Assembly (NCBI GenBank): GCA_036937835.1
Contig: CM072860.1
Coordinates: forward strand, 3,280,501 to 3,344,500
Direction of reading: 5' to 3'
DNA: 64,000 nt
Origin: Pampus argenteus
Lineage: Eukaryota; Chordata; Actinopteri; Scombriformes; Stromateidae
Shown: positions 1 to 11,905 of the stretch, one piece after another
Layout of the letters: each line of letters opens with the position of its first letter
Numbering within the stretch: position 1 is the first letter of the stretch
Notes under the pieces: generated by a model
What the model saw: the letters and a program-made list of their open reading frames with translations, nothing else
What the model was told of the DNA's origin: nothing
Database searches by the model: none
Made by a program: the position numbers and the translations under genes

Positions 1-654
1 GATACAAAAGCTCAATATTTCACCTGCCAAAACACAGCGCTGCTGCCAGCTGGGATAAACTGTAACCCAGCAGCAGTGGCCCTCTCTGGCCAGTAACTAG
101 CAGCAGGGGGATTACACGGTTTGCAGCCGGCTGTCCGGCCAAAGCTTAATGCTCCGCTCTCCGCTACATGATTTGGCCGGGATGTTTCTGATGCTTGGCA
201 GGCTGACAGGGCGTCTACAACACTGGGTGTGTTCAGGAGGGGGACTACCGCACGACCGCTTAGCAAATGTTTGTAATTCTTTGAGGCATGTCGGGGTTCA
301 AGTGGGGATATCCAGGGTTTATACACAAGCCCTCTGTGTTATTTTTATGATAGAAACTGAACACAACTAATCAGGCTCTGCTGTTGATGGACAGCGACAG
401 AGAGAAAGAAGCGTTTATTTGAGCAGAGGGGGACAATATTTGCAGGGTGGACAAAATATCAGGAACATCTTACAATATTATTATTAATATAGTATAAAGT
501 CCATATGTTTTTGTTTGATAATCAACAAAACAGAATATGAGCTTCACAAAGATAACATATATATTAAATCTGATGACATTATATTGTAAAGTCGTCCTGG
601 TATTTTGCACGCTCGTCATATTGTATTTATTTAACTATTAATGCGTGGCCACCC

Positions 655-680
655 ATATATATATATATATATATATATAC
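655..680. repeat. (AT)n microsatellite
   Basis: A pure alternating AT run of about 13 units in otherwise unannotated DNA. Confidence 0.9.
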
Positions 681-1798
681 ATTGTCCACTGACAGTAGCT
701 CATTCTCATCTTCAGTCTTATTGTATGATGGTCAGCTGATACACCTTCAGTCCCATTTTGGCTCGTGGGTTCATTCAAATCTTTGTTAATTCAGTGGTGT
801 GACGGTGTCGGTTTAATGTTTGTGCTTCAACTGTGACATTGACACTGCAGCTGCAGCTCTGAGGAATCACGCTTTAAGACAGACAAGCCGAAATGACCAG
901 AGGAGCAGCGTGTGGTTGTGGGTTTTATTTACAGCACAAATGAGCGGTATAACTGCAAACTGATATTTTACTCTTCACTTTGTGATGTTACTATTCTGAT
1001 AATATACCAAAAGATATATATTTTTATCATTTCATCATTTCATATTAGTGATTGCTGAATCAGTTAGTATTGCATGGGTATTTAGTGCATGCATATTTCA
1101 TATGCACAAACTTATCACAGGGGGTAATAATGGTGACATCAATGATATTATTATTTAGAGACACGCCTCTTAAACAAAAAGCGACTTTGTGTTTGTGTAA
1201 GCAACTAATCGGATTTGACATGCACACTCACAAAAAGAAAAATATATATACGTTACTAAGCAACCGTAGCAAGAATCTGAACTTATTTTGCCTTAGTCAA
1301 TGGCAGTCTGTAACCCGAGGAGGAGGGACCTGGTGGGGGTTCGCTACTGACCTCTTATTATCAATCACTGGATGTTATATGTTTGATTATCAGAAACTGG
1401 GATAATGTGAGTGGGATCATTTAAGAGGCCATGAGAATTAAGCATTTGATTTCCTATCACAGCACAATAAAAATAACAAAACATAAAGAAAACCACTACA
1501 TGCTACTTGTTCAAGGAAATCCAAAAAAGAAAAAAAAAAAGAAAAACAAAAAAAAACAGAGGGGTGGGGTGAGCTAAATCACATAGGGGTGGAAAAACTG
1601 GAATATTTGAAAAATGATGCAATAGTTGAGGTGAAAAATAAACCAAAAAAAAAGGTTGAGACCAACTTACGATTTGCCGCTGTTCAAAAAAGTGGCTTCA
1701 AAAACTAAACAGGGGAAACAAAAAAGTAATATTAGAGAAGAAGCCCTTCGGAAAATTAACTAGAAGAGTTATTAACAACAAACAAGGAGGGTGGGGGA

Positions 1799-1819
1799 GG
1801 GGGGGGGGGGGGGGGGGGG
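1799..1819. repeat. Poly-G homopolymer tract
   Basis: About 21 consecutive G on the plus strand, preceded by G-rich sequence (GGAGGGTGGGGGAGG). Such a tract can form G-quadruplex and is prone to length errors in sequencing and assembly, so the exact length is doubtful. Confidence 0.9.
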
Positions 1820-2712
1820 TGGAGAGCAAAGCTTAAACAAAACCTAATTCTGCCTCATCCAGTTCAAAACACTTTATCATTATGGACTCAATATGAACTG
1901 TTTATTCATAGTAAAACAAAAAAAATCACTGCACTACAGTCTCCTAAAATATGTATTTATAATCCCAGTGTTTACATTACTTTTTATCATACTTACTCAT
2001 ATTATTCTGGCACTGTTTTGATTTTGCTTTAATGCTACAATTTTTTGACACTGGGGGCTTTAGGGGTTAACATGTCAAAATAGTATAATACAGTAAAATA
2101 AACACCAATTAATCATCCATGAAATAATTATTATTGTATGTTTTTTTACAGTTATATAAACAAGAAGGAATGGATGGATTAGAGTGTAGAAACTAAACTA
2201 CTGTCTGTATAGGGTTACCTCCTTATTTGACAGGTATGCATAATGCAGGATAATATCAGACTGGTGTCAGCTTTAAAATGCACATCACTAGTCTGAGGGA
2301 AATCATGTCCGGGGTGCAGAACAGCACCCCTGTTCAAGGACACTTCCAGAGGACAAGGGGGAGGGGTACAGTAAGGAGGGGGGCAAAATATGAAACTTAT
2401 TTTGAAGGGGTAGGGGGGGGGTATCTGCAACTGCAAGTCTACCCTGCCTTTCCTGGTATAGACGTCCATGACCAAATGGATTTTTTTAAGCAACTGAATT
2501 GTCATGAAGCCTAAGTCTGGTCATACAGCTCATTTCAGGCACGCTGTACATTTTCCTCCTGGGTCTAAGCTGCTCCACAGCTCAGAGTAAACTGAGACCC
2601 AATGATCAATGATCTGGAAACACACTTTAATGTTTGTATCAGAATTATGTAGTACCACTGCTACAGAAATCCCTTGACTGCATGATACATCAAGACAACT
2701 GTTGAACTGTTC

Positions 2713-2716
<4 letters not shown>

Positions 2717-2743
<27 letters not shown>
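2717..2743. repeat. Poly-A homopolymer tract
   Basis: An A run of roughly 26 bases. No coding retrocopy was recognised beside it, so it is reported only as simple sequence. Confidence 0.85.
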
Positions 2744-3302
2744 TAGAAAAACACCCCCACTTCTCACTGGGGGGGGCCTGAAAAATTACATCATTCCTGA
2801 GAAAATATACTGTCTTATGAGTCAATATTATTTTGAGTCAATATTATTATGAGTCAATATTAACGACTGCAAATCAAGTTACAGGTGGCTGTGAAACAAA
2901 TGATAAAAAAAAGACATATTTCCAGAAAAAGGGCGACCCTGTCCAGAAAAGACTGGACCAATTTTCCATATTTCTTTCCTCGAAAATATGACCACAATCA
3001 GATAAGCAATGAGATAACACAGCAGCCCTAAAAAAAAAACCCCAGAAGATTTAAAATGTCTTATTCGAAAAACAAAAGTAAAAATCTCGTTGCGGAAGCT
3101 ATTTAAAACTAGTTTCTGCGCAGCTCATATTGCCATCACAAAATGTACGCCACTAAAGCCAACACAGTCTCAGGAATACCAGCCAGGAAAAATGCATTAA
3201 AAATAAAAACCAAAAAAAAAAGGTCCCAAAGACGGCTCAGAGTCAGGAAAAAAAATGAAAAAAAAATAGGGGAAAAAAAATCTCTTGGTTAAAAATACTC
3301 AC

Positions 3303-3560
3303 CACGAGCTTACACTAAAAATGAGTAAAATTCAACGCTGCTTTTACTTGAGTAGGTAAATATCCGCTTACAGCTCTGCACGACGTTTGTATCACCTTGA
3401 AACCAGTGGACACGAAATGGCGTCGACTCATACGCACACCAGAAGGGGTCACGCCCACTTCCGTATCCCAGTTTTTTGATTGGATGTTTAAAACGCCCTC
3501 TCTTGATTATACCCTTCACAGATTGGCTGATGCGTTTGTCAGTCCGACTCGTGAGTGAAT
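3303..3560 (-). promoter_or_regulatory. Candidate promoter and noncoding first exon of a minus-strand gene
   Basis: This block is GC-richer than its surroundings. It has CCAAT-type sequences (ATTGG at about 3479 and 3524), an ETS-like core read on the minus strand (GGAAGTGGGCGTG), and an AAATGGCG sequence resembling a YY1 site near 3416. On the minus strand a good splice donor (CTCGTG then GTGAGT) sits at 3303, as expected for a first exon spliced to sequence on the left. The downstream exons are not recognisable in the window, so the gene is unidentified and direction is inferred from the donor only. Confidence 0.35.
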
Positions 3561-3769
3561 ACTGATTTCAAATGATGACTTAATCGATACGTTGACTCAA
3601 ACGCTGCCGACACACTGAGCGCGAGACACATACGTCGAAGCTATAATTCTGTAGGTATAAGATAAGACAGACGCTTTAGTTTAGCCTGACAGAGAGCTTA
3701 GACGTCAACGTACTGCGCATGCGTTCGTCGGTATGAACAGCTTGACAGAAAAGTATGGAGAAGGAGGAG

Positions 3770-3777
3770 TGACGTCA
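3770..3777. promoter_or_regulatory. Full palindromic CRE (TGACGTCA)
   Basis: A perfect TGACGTCA octamer, the consensus cAMP response element bound by CREB/ATF factors. It lies in the same GC-richer block as the CCAAT and ETS-like motifs, between a putative minus-strand promoter to the left and the 3' end of the formin gene to the right. A perfect octamer can occur by chance, so function is inferred from the setting. Confidence 0.45.
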
Positions 3778-4340
3778 CTGCTGTCCCCACGCTGGCTGCA
3801 TCACTTCGCATTCTAGAATACAGGCTACAACAGAACACAGTGCAACAATGTAACTGACTGTAGTTCAGAATAGAATGTAATGTAACAATGTGACGTATGA
3901 TATATAATATATATAATATAATGTACAATAACACAAAGGAGACGAAGAGGAAGACCTTCATGTTTATTTTTATTTATTATTATAATAATATATTGAGACA
4001 TTATATTTTATTTTAGATTATCATTGTGTTTTTATCAGAGCACACAGACAGAATGTCACACAGATTTGTTTTGTTTTTTTAATTCATCTTCACTTTTAAA
4101 CATCATAATAATAAACAACAAAAACAGAATGGCATGTGAAATTTACACCTGTCCATTTTTCATACTGCTACATTTGCAACACCGTGGTGCAAAAAGTTAA
4201 CTTTTAACAACAAATGTTATAAATAATATAACAATCACAGACAATACACCAGTGACTGAACGTATCAGCGTGCTCACCACTTCAATTTCCTCATTAACGG
4301 ACCTGAGAAGTGAACAAATATAGATTTAGATGAACATGTT

Positions 4341-7300
4341 TTAAAGATGGAAAACGAAGAGAAGCAGACTGAGTTTATCACCTTGGATGTCTGACATCCT
4401 CCGGCGGCCTTGAGGCATCGTGACATCCGCTCTGGAGGTGGGTTCAGGCGTTCTCAACAACTCTTCCAGCCTGTAGTTCTCATCATTGTCCTGATGAATC
4501 AACAACAGATGGCAGCTGGGTTAACAAATGAGAATATATGAGTTATGAGAAAATGCTCGTTATCATAATTGTATCCAGAATCGTGCCTGTGCCTGTGGAG
4601 TTTGTTGACGTTTCCTTCTTGCTGCAGGAGTGTTGGGGCCTGGACTTTCTGTTCCGCTCTTCTGTCTTTCCCGCTCTCTCTGCAGGAGAATAGCCTGCCA
4701 TGTGGCCCTGTACTCCATAGAGAAGTTACTTATGGTCTTACAGAAGTCCTCAGCTTTGGTTTCTCTCACCATACCTCGGGAATAGCCTAGGAATAGGAGG
4801 AAAGAGTGGAATCTGGAGAAAAAAGGATGAGGAAAACTGTTAATTAGAACAGCACAAATAGATAGAAGTGAAATACATATATAGATTTTCCTTTACTGAG
4901 TCATAATTAAATGAAAAACATAACAAGGATAATTTTTAGATTTAATAATTAATAACTGAATTATTGTTTCCCATTGTGACATTAATTTCCCACATGAAAA
5001 AACAATAAGTGGTATATTGCAGTTCACTGTTGTCCAGCTGAGGGCAGTATATATAATACTAAATCCAAGCACTGTCATTCGTTTTAATGAGGAGAGATTG
5101 ACACACATTGACCAAAATGGTAAAATGTTAACAAAAATATATATTTTTTAGCAAACCTGTTGATAACCCGACGATGAACGGCTTTCAGGACCTTCAGCTT
5201 CTCCTCACACTCTTTCAGGATCTTTGGAAGCTTATGACGCAGAGAACCATCTTGGACCAAGGCTTTATCTTCTTCTCCTCCTTCTCCTCTTTTCTTCTTC
5301 TCCACCTTCCCCCCTTTCCTCTTATCCTCAGCCTTGTCCAAAATCTTCAGCTGCTCCCATGATGCTTTACAGAAGGCCTCTAACTGGGTGAGGTTCGACT
5401 GGACTAACGAGTAGTCATACTGTGAAGATAAAAAAAAAAGATGAAGTCGATACAAGTGGATTCACAGTGGTTCAGTACTTCTACATAACATCTATAATAT
5501 TCTTGAGCAAAGATCTGGAAAAGTCTGGAAATGAGTTGGAATCCTATTTGACCTTTAACCTTTATCAGATGCTGAATGTCAAATACACTCAGGAGACAAA
5601 CACAAACACACAAACATTAGACGGCAGTACACACCTTTCCGGCTTTAGTAACAGCAGTGATGTCAGAGTACAGGTCAGAGGATTGTGGGTAGAGCTGCAG
5701 CAGGAGCACACAGACGTGATGCAGTAGTGGCTGGCGAGAGTCTGTATCCCTCACCTGGGACAGCTTCCCCAGGTAACTCAGCTCAAAACCACGGGCCTTG
5801 GCGTATTTACAAGTGTTATAAGTATTTGATGGGAGGGCAAAAAGACTCACTAATATCCCAAGTGCATTAAAAAGATGGCTAAAGTAACACACTCACCTTA
5901 CATCCATTAAGAAAGTTACCGATGGCTAGCACTGTAGCCAGGATACATCTGAAGGTCTGGCTGGCTGCTAGCTGTTCCATGGCCAACTTCAGATGGAAGA
6001 GAGGCTCAGCGATTTCCTGTTAAGAGGACAGTACACGTTCACAGAGCACAGTGATTCATACAGACTAGGTGAGCCATCAAAGCAGTGCTTTATTTTTAGT
6101 GTGGTGACATCTTTGGTGATAGAAAAGCCACTGCGGTGTTAATGAAACATTGTAGGCTCACAGTGACGGTGGATCTCCGATTACGTTGTGTCTGTAGGTG
6201 GCACCATGGTGCTCATGCTAATGCTAATGCTAGCTTGACTGCCAAGTTTTATTCCAGTTGAAAATATACAGTTTAGCCAGTAGACTGAATTACCTTTTCA
6301 CCCCTTTATCTTCACGAATGGATTTGTAAAACTACTTTCCATCACATTTCTATTGCCACTTTCACTCACCCTTTCTAAGGAGTCATAGTCCAGAGCAAAG
6401 GCCCACAGCTGAAGCCTGATGCTCAGATGAGGGATCTCCCCCAGAGTGAGGAGGCAGAGCTCGGCCGGGGCCAGAGAGGAGTGCGGGTTCTGGGCCTTGG
6501 CCTCCTTGATCAGGCAAAGTTCCTCTTCTGTTGGTGTTACTGCCTGAAGCCGCTATTTTAGAAGCAATGTGGAAAGTAGTGTAGGATTATTCAGGATTCA
6601 ACAATGGAAAGTTCTGCTGTATTTTCCTACACTGCACCCTGCTCAGGTTTCATTGTTTGCCTTAATAAAAAAAAAAAAAAAAAAGTAAGGATATCAAATT
6701 GCCTATTCGACAAAAGCAAACTTTGGAGGTTAATCAAATGCTGAAGCTTTAAAAAATTGCAGAGGACGTGTTCTTTTGCTGTACCTGAACGTCCTCTCTG
6801 TCCAGCACACTGCTATCCATGCTGTATATAGCACGGGGGAGGAGGCGGGGAGGTGGCAGGCTGCTCAGGGTGATGGTTATGATGTTACTCCGCTTCATCC
6901 CCAACACTGACACTGACGTCTGCTTCTGTGTTGGGCATAAAGGAATAGTTTGATAAGCTTATTTGATTTCTTGCTGAGAGTTAGATGAGAGGATAACTCA
7001 CACCTTCATATTTGTCCTTTAAATATGAAGATAAATTCAGAGGTGGTTAGTGTGCCATAAGATAACATCTGCAAACCAGCATTTCTAAAGCGAACTAATT
7101 TATGCATTACAGGAAAGCTCATTGTCAAATTTTGCTGTTGTTTTACGATTCACAAAAATCCCCTCATGTGAAGGCGCCATCGGGCAGCTATCTGGACACC
7201 TTAAACAGACAGTTTTATTTAATGATTATATGAACAACCTGGGGATTTCCCAAATTAGGTAAAACCCATACAACCTCAAATTCTGAGCACAGTAGTTACA

Positions 7301-7877
7301 CAATGTTGCTGTATGAAGCATCTGCTTGGCTTACAGGTGACCTGCAACAGAAAATAGACAACATCCTGTCTCATTGTTCTTACCCGCTGTCCACAAACCA
7401 CATTAAAGCAAGTGCTATTGGCCTTAGATTTAAATAGGTACTCCAGTCGGTTTGTATCCAAATGGACTGGCTCAAGCCCGGCCCAAATAGTCCGAGTCCC
7501 AAAGCGGGTCATCCTGGGAAGGGGAGCCAAACTGTGCAGTTCCGTCCAGTGGAGCTTCAAGGTGCGACTTTTATTGACTGTACCATTGGGGGAGGCCAAG
7601 AACAAGGGTGCAGGAGGAGGAGGAGGCGGGAGAGGAGGGGGGACTGGAGGCACTTGGACACTCTTTGATATTTCCGTGGTTGAATTGGTCCCCTCATCTT
7701 CTGTGCTGTCTGCTTCCAGGTCTTCCTCATCCCAAAGGTCTGAGAAATCCAAGGTGTTGATACAAAGACGTGCGGCAGATTTTCGGAAAGAACTCCAGGA
7801 TTGGTCTAAATCCCAGTTCAGGGGGCTATCCTTGGTTTGGTCCGACTCCTTCATTGGTCTTTCACAGTTGTCCTTGA
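4341..7877 (-). CDS. fhod1: FHOD-type formin, FH1-FH2 part (5' exons not found)
   Basis: Eight exons read leftward: 7384-7877, 6785-6919, 6370-6552, 5897-6016, 5635-5796, 5157-5419, about 4600-4812 and 4341-4490; the donor of the seventh is unresolved. The first has an acidic stretch (DLWDEEDLEAD), a polyproline FH1 segment and the FH2 start (LKLHWTELHSLAPLPRMTRF, then WAGLEPVHLDTNRLEYLF), which is the FHOD1/FHOD3 pattern. Later exons carry MKRSNIITITLSSLPPPR, NFLNGC and GFELSYLGKLSQVRDTD of FH2, then EDFCKTISNFSMEYR. FHOD formins bind actin filaments and act in stress fibres and nuclear movement. The exon at 5157-5419 has a Lys/Glu-rich insert (KRKGGKVEKKKRGEGGEEDK). The N-terminal GTPase-binding/FH3 half was not found, so the gene is partial, truncated or has short 5' exons I missed. 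The orthologue may be FHOD1 or a fish paralogue. Confidence 0.8.
6935..7200. repeat. Probable dispersed fish repeat in a formin intron
   Basis: The text around 'cttatttgatttcttgctgagagttagatgagagga' looks like a repeat family common in fish genomes, as I remember it. It lies wholly inside the intron between the formin exons at 6785-6919 and 7384-7877. Boundaries are approximate. Confidence 0.4.
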
Positions 7878-9512
7878 CTGAAATTAAGTAGCATTCACTT
7901 GACAAATAAGGTCACAACTTTCCCTGATCTTGAGAAAAGATGACTACTAAAAGCAAGCATCTTCACATGAGAAAATTCTTTTTCGATTGGAGTGGATGAA
8001 GTGCATATTTGGTTTTTGCGTCTCTTATGTTTGACACAGCAGCTAAACTTTTCCCTTTTTCGTCTCTTCTTCTCACTGCAGTCGGCAACCTAGTCGACCG
8101 ACAACGCTTTTGCATCTGAATGTCTGTGGATGCTCTGCTTCACTTTTGGCCACAGAAGTGCATAACTCACATGACCAAATCACAATCTTTGCACCACCTC
8201 TGGGTGTTCTCGCAGCACTGTAACCTGCAATTGCCTTGGGTCCAGTGTTTGTCCTTTAAATCAAAGTGGCGAGCCCAGTTTGATGCCTTGATCCAAAAGT
8301 TGACTGTTGTCCCGCGTATGCGCCAGAAACCTGTGACCTCAGTCAAAAATGACTTAGATGTTTAGTCCTGTCTCCAATTTTGGTGAGAAAATCCAAAGAA
8401 CGCTATTCTGTGGCAGTTCCAGATTATCCAAGTGACGTGCTTCTGCAGCTATCCCTTGACTTTCACATCTCTCTCTCCCTCTCTCTCTTTCTCTTTTTGT
8501 AAATGACAGTGAGAGGGAGAGCAGAAGAGAGAGAGAGAGTGGGACGTATTGGTCCGTTGGTAAATCAGTGTTGGCTTATTTGAGTTGCACCCTTTCCCTT
8601 AATTTCCTTATCGAGTCTGCATCTCCTGTTTGTATTGCTTCTTGTATATACACAAACCTCTCTATCTGGCTCTGAAGATCTGTTACTTCCCTCCTCTTCT
8701 ACTCCCCCCCACCTTCTCTTCTCCCTTGTGAGTACATAAATGAGCCTTGGCCAGACATTATGCTGCATCACATTCATATCACAGTGAACCATTTATCAGC
8801 AGTATTGTTTTATTGTGAAGCATGTGAAACATTACCCTAAAAAGCCAATTACTTTGACTGACAATCGTGCATAAGAAACAACAGTGTGGACATCGTCATC
8901 TTTAAATGGATGAAATATTCTTTAATTAAACATTATAGAGTTCAAAAACATTACAGCTTAACTGGGTGAAACTAATAGGAATCAAACAACATTGTGAGGA
9001 AATATATTTCAATCCTGAAAGGTCTATAAATTCTCCTCCAAAGCGTACAGTATATGGTTGTGTTCACAGGGGTCATTTGCATGGTCGACATGCAGCCTTA
9101 ATGAGGATCCCTCCCTTGACCATTAGGTCTCCCCTAATTACACTTTATCTCGTTCAGTGGGGCTCATGGGACATTTATGGACATAATGAGCTCTATTTTG
9201 AAAGCTCTTTTTTTAACATTTATTTATCAACAGAAGTTTTCCATGCATTGGAAGTTCTCCTTTTCTGCATTATTATTTGAATATTCTATAATCCATCAAC
9301 CAATGCATACCAATGTTTGCTGAAATACATGCAAATAAAGATTAAACACAATTTTACCAAGATGTTTGTAGCTAAATATCAGACTTAATCTTCTCTATCC
9401 GGGCTTTGCAGTATGTTGGATGGTGCTTTTACTAAAACAGACACATTTCCCCATGGGAACAGGCATTTCCGGGTGATTTCCTTTGATGAAACTGCCCTGG
9501 TTTTTTATGTCT

Positions 9513-9542
9513 TTGTGTGTGAGTGTGTGTGTGTGTGTGTGC
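9513..9542. repeat. (GT)n microsatellite
   Basis: Alternating GT run of about 14 units with one interruption. Confidence 0.9.
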
Positions 9543-10261
9543 ATGTTTTTGGCTGTACATATTAATGTGTGCATCTCTTTGTCTCTCTGTCTCACCCCCA
9601 CAACTACTGAAAGTAGTCCAAATCTCTCTGGGCACAAGATAAATGATGTGTGCAATAATCACTCCCAGTTTTCTTTGAAATTATGGTTTCATGTTGTTAG
9701 AGTAAGAAGCAGGATTTTGGATTTTACCCAAAGGAAACTAATCCAGTTTAATAAAATGGAGAGTTTTCAGTCTGGCCACAGACAGTTTTGTGAGACTGAG
9801 GTGGATTGGTGAATAGGCCTAATAATGAGAGAACTTTCTGTTGTACATTTTATCTGCTAATATGGATGATCACCTGAGTTTACCACAATGCAATAGTTGT
9901 GTCTTCCAACCACCAAATCCAGTTAATTGCAGAAGATACGATGAGTTTAAGTTTTTCACAAGTCTCTCCAAAGCATTTCATGGCAAGATCTTGAATTTGA
10001 TTGAAACCACTCAACACACAACATTTGAATGTGTACCATTTATCTCTAAGCAACTAAACATCTCATTTTCCCAAAAGACAATTACATACCAGTGTACCAC
10101 ATTGCTATGCACCGGCTTACGCATTCATTGCAACAATGCAGTGGCAGATGTAACCAACGATGGTATGAACGTAGGCTGCCTCTGTTGGATCTGATGATTA
10201 TGGGGTTCACAAAAACCACTTCATGATCCAAAGCATACAGCTTCATGTTGCCCTTTATTTT

Positions 10262-10368
10262 GAACGCAACTGGACTGGGTTATTTGTCTATTCTGGGACT
10301 AGTCCTAGTCTAGTCAAGCTAGCACGAACTGATGAAGCCTCTTGGATGAGAGGTGAAATGTCTTCACA
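10262..10368 (+). repeat. MITE-like dispersed repeat, copy A
   Basis: Contains 'gcaactggactgggttattt' at one end and 'gcctcttggatgagaggtga' near the other. The reverse complement of 40923-41068 carries closely matching blocks in the same order, so the two are copies of one element. This copy looks truncated because the second terminal repeat seen in the other copy is not obvious. Confidence 0.6.
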
Positions 10369-10612
10369 ATGACATTTTCAATTGCACATTTAGATGTATG
10401 CATATAACTGTTTAATGTCTGTATGTTTATAATGTTCAGGTAAAATTTCACTTTACTCAATAGGATATAGAATAAAAAAATATTTTATTTTGATAGTGCT
10501 GAACGGAAGTCCCTCCTGTCACTTCCTGCGCTCCCGCGATGTTTTGGGAACGTTCTGTGCACGGCGCGCGCTTCCCGGACTGTAGCTGCCTGTCATCGCT
10601 CGAGCTGACATC

Positions 10613-10649
10613 ACACACACACACATACACACACACACACACACACACA
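10613..10649. repeat. (CA)n microsatellite in the presumed first exon of the 11.9-14.4 kb gene
   Basis: CA dinucleotide run with one TA interruption. It lies just upstream of a plausible donor at 10808/10809 (GTTTAAG then GTAAAA), so it may be transcribed as 5' UTR. Flanking sequence from about 10510 to 10610 is CpG-richer than average and is a candidate promoter. Confidence 0.7.
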
Positions 10650-11905
10650 GGATTTGCTACAATGTCAAACATCTACAAGCAGCGCGAGCTCATGGCTTCC
10701 ACGCGCCACAATGAGAAGCATCCTCGCGTCCTCCTGCTCATCCTCTAAACACCAAACTCCAGTCACCTTTTATGGGTTTTAATCCATGTTCGAGATGATG
10801 CGTTTAAGGTAAAATTGTTTTTTTTTTAAATAATCATCATCGCTTTGATTTAGACTTTTTTTTCTTTTTCTCGAAAATGTCTGAAAATAATTCAGTGCGT
10901 CTGTCTAATCATCAGCATCCTTTCTCTTCTCATCTTTATGTGAAAAGTTGTCTGGCTCTCACATTGACTGTCGTAGGCTGTTACGTAACGGGAGTGCGGA
11001 CACTGCTGAGCAGATGTTAGGGAAAGGTGCCGTGATGACAAATCTCTGATAGAAACGTTAATACAGCAGCATCAGTAACAAGTTATGTCCTCACTGTGAG
11101 GAGGAGGAACACTAGAAATGATTTATTTATAATCCACCATCTCTATAGAAACTATAGGATTAATGCGTCTGTGACGTCAATTTACTGTAAGATCTCAGTG
11201 ACTTTCCATATATTTTAACAATAAAATCTACTGTATGATCTGACACTTTCCATATCACCAAGTATTCAAAGTCTTTATTGATTTATCTTTTCAAATCAGT
11301 GATGGTGTTGACTCACAGTTAGAACTGCAGGGATTAGTTGATTAATCGATCGATCGATGGACAGAAAATTATTTGTCAACTATTCCTGATAATCGCTTAG
11401 TCTTTCTGAGTCCTTTTTTTTATTTTATTTTTTTTTAAAGTTAATATTTTCTGTTTTTTGTTTTCTGTGATAGTAAACTGAATCTCTTTGGGGTTATTTT
11501 GTGGACAAAAGGAAACATTTGAAGATGTCACCTTGGTCTTTGGGAAACATTAGGCACCATTTTTCACTATTTCATGATATTTCACAGACCAAACGACAAA
11601 GTGATTAATCGCAATCAGGCACCTTTTATAAAGCAGCTTTATAAAATGATGATTTTACACAACATGGCAACACCAAACACGCTCTTATTCATAAAGCATT
11701 TACTAAACATGAATTATGCCACGACTAATAAACGTTAAATGACAAATGAACGCATTCACCATGACAGACAACACATGGTGGTGATATTTTATTTTCAGTG
11801 AGCTCAGCACTGACTCACATTGTAAAACAACAAACAAGTCACGACAACATGTGCGTGTTGTTGTTTCTGTGCCCTGACAGGTCTATGTGAGCCAGGTCAG
11901 AGGTC

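Larger units (their letters stand above)
1..3300. other. No supported gene; AT-rich repeats and simple sequence
   Basis: I see no convincing exon here. The first 330 bases are GC-richer and open on both strands, but the translations resemble no family I know and have no clear splice context. The rest is AT-rich with an (AT)n run, a long G run, several A runs and short open frames of low complexity. The stretch may be intron of a minus-strand gene whose first exon lies near 3.3-3.5 kb, but nothing coding was found to prove that. Confidence 0.5.
7878..10500. other. Unannotated region upstream of the formin exon
   Basis: No open frame with recognisable protein similarity. A splice acceptor (TTAATTTCAG) on the minus strand ends the formin exon at 7877, so undiscovered short 5' exons may lie here. 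A CT-rich and GA-rich pair at about 8467-8545 could form a hairpin. The segment at about 8090-8340 has the look of a transposon end but was not identified. A GT microsatellite and one MITE-like repeat are listed separately. Confidence 0.5.

Noticed and set aside
12..370. Open frames on both strands in the first 370 bases
   Set aside because: No recognisable domain, no splice context, and both strands are open by chance in GC-richer sequence.
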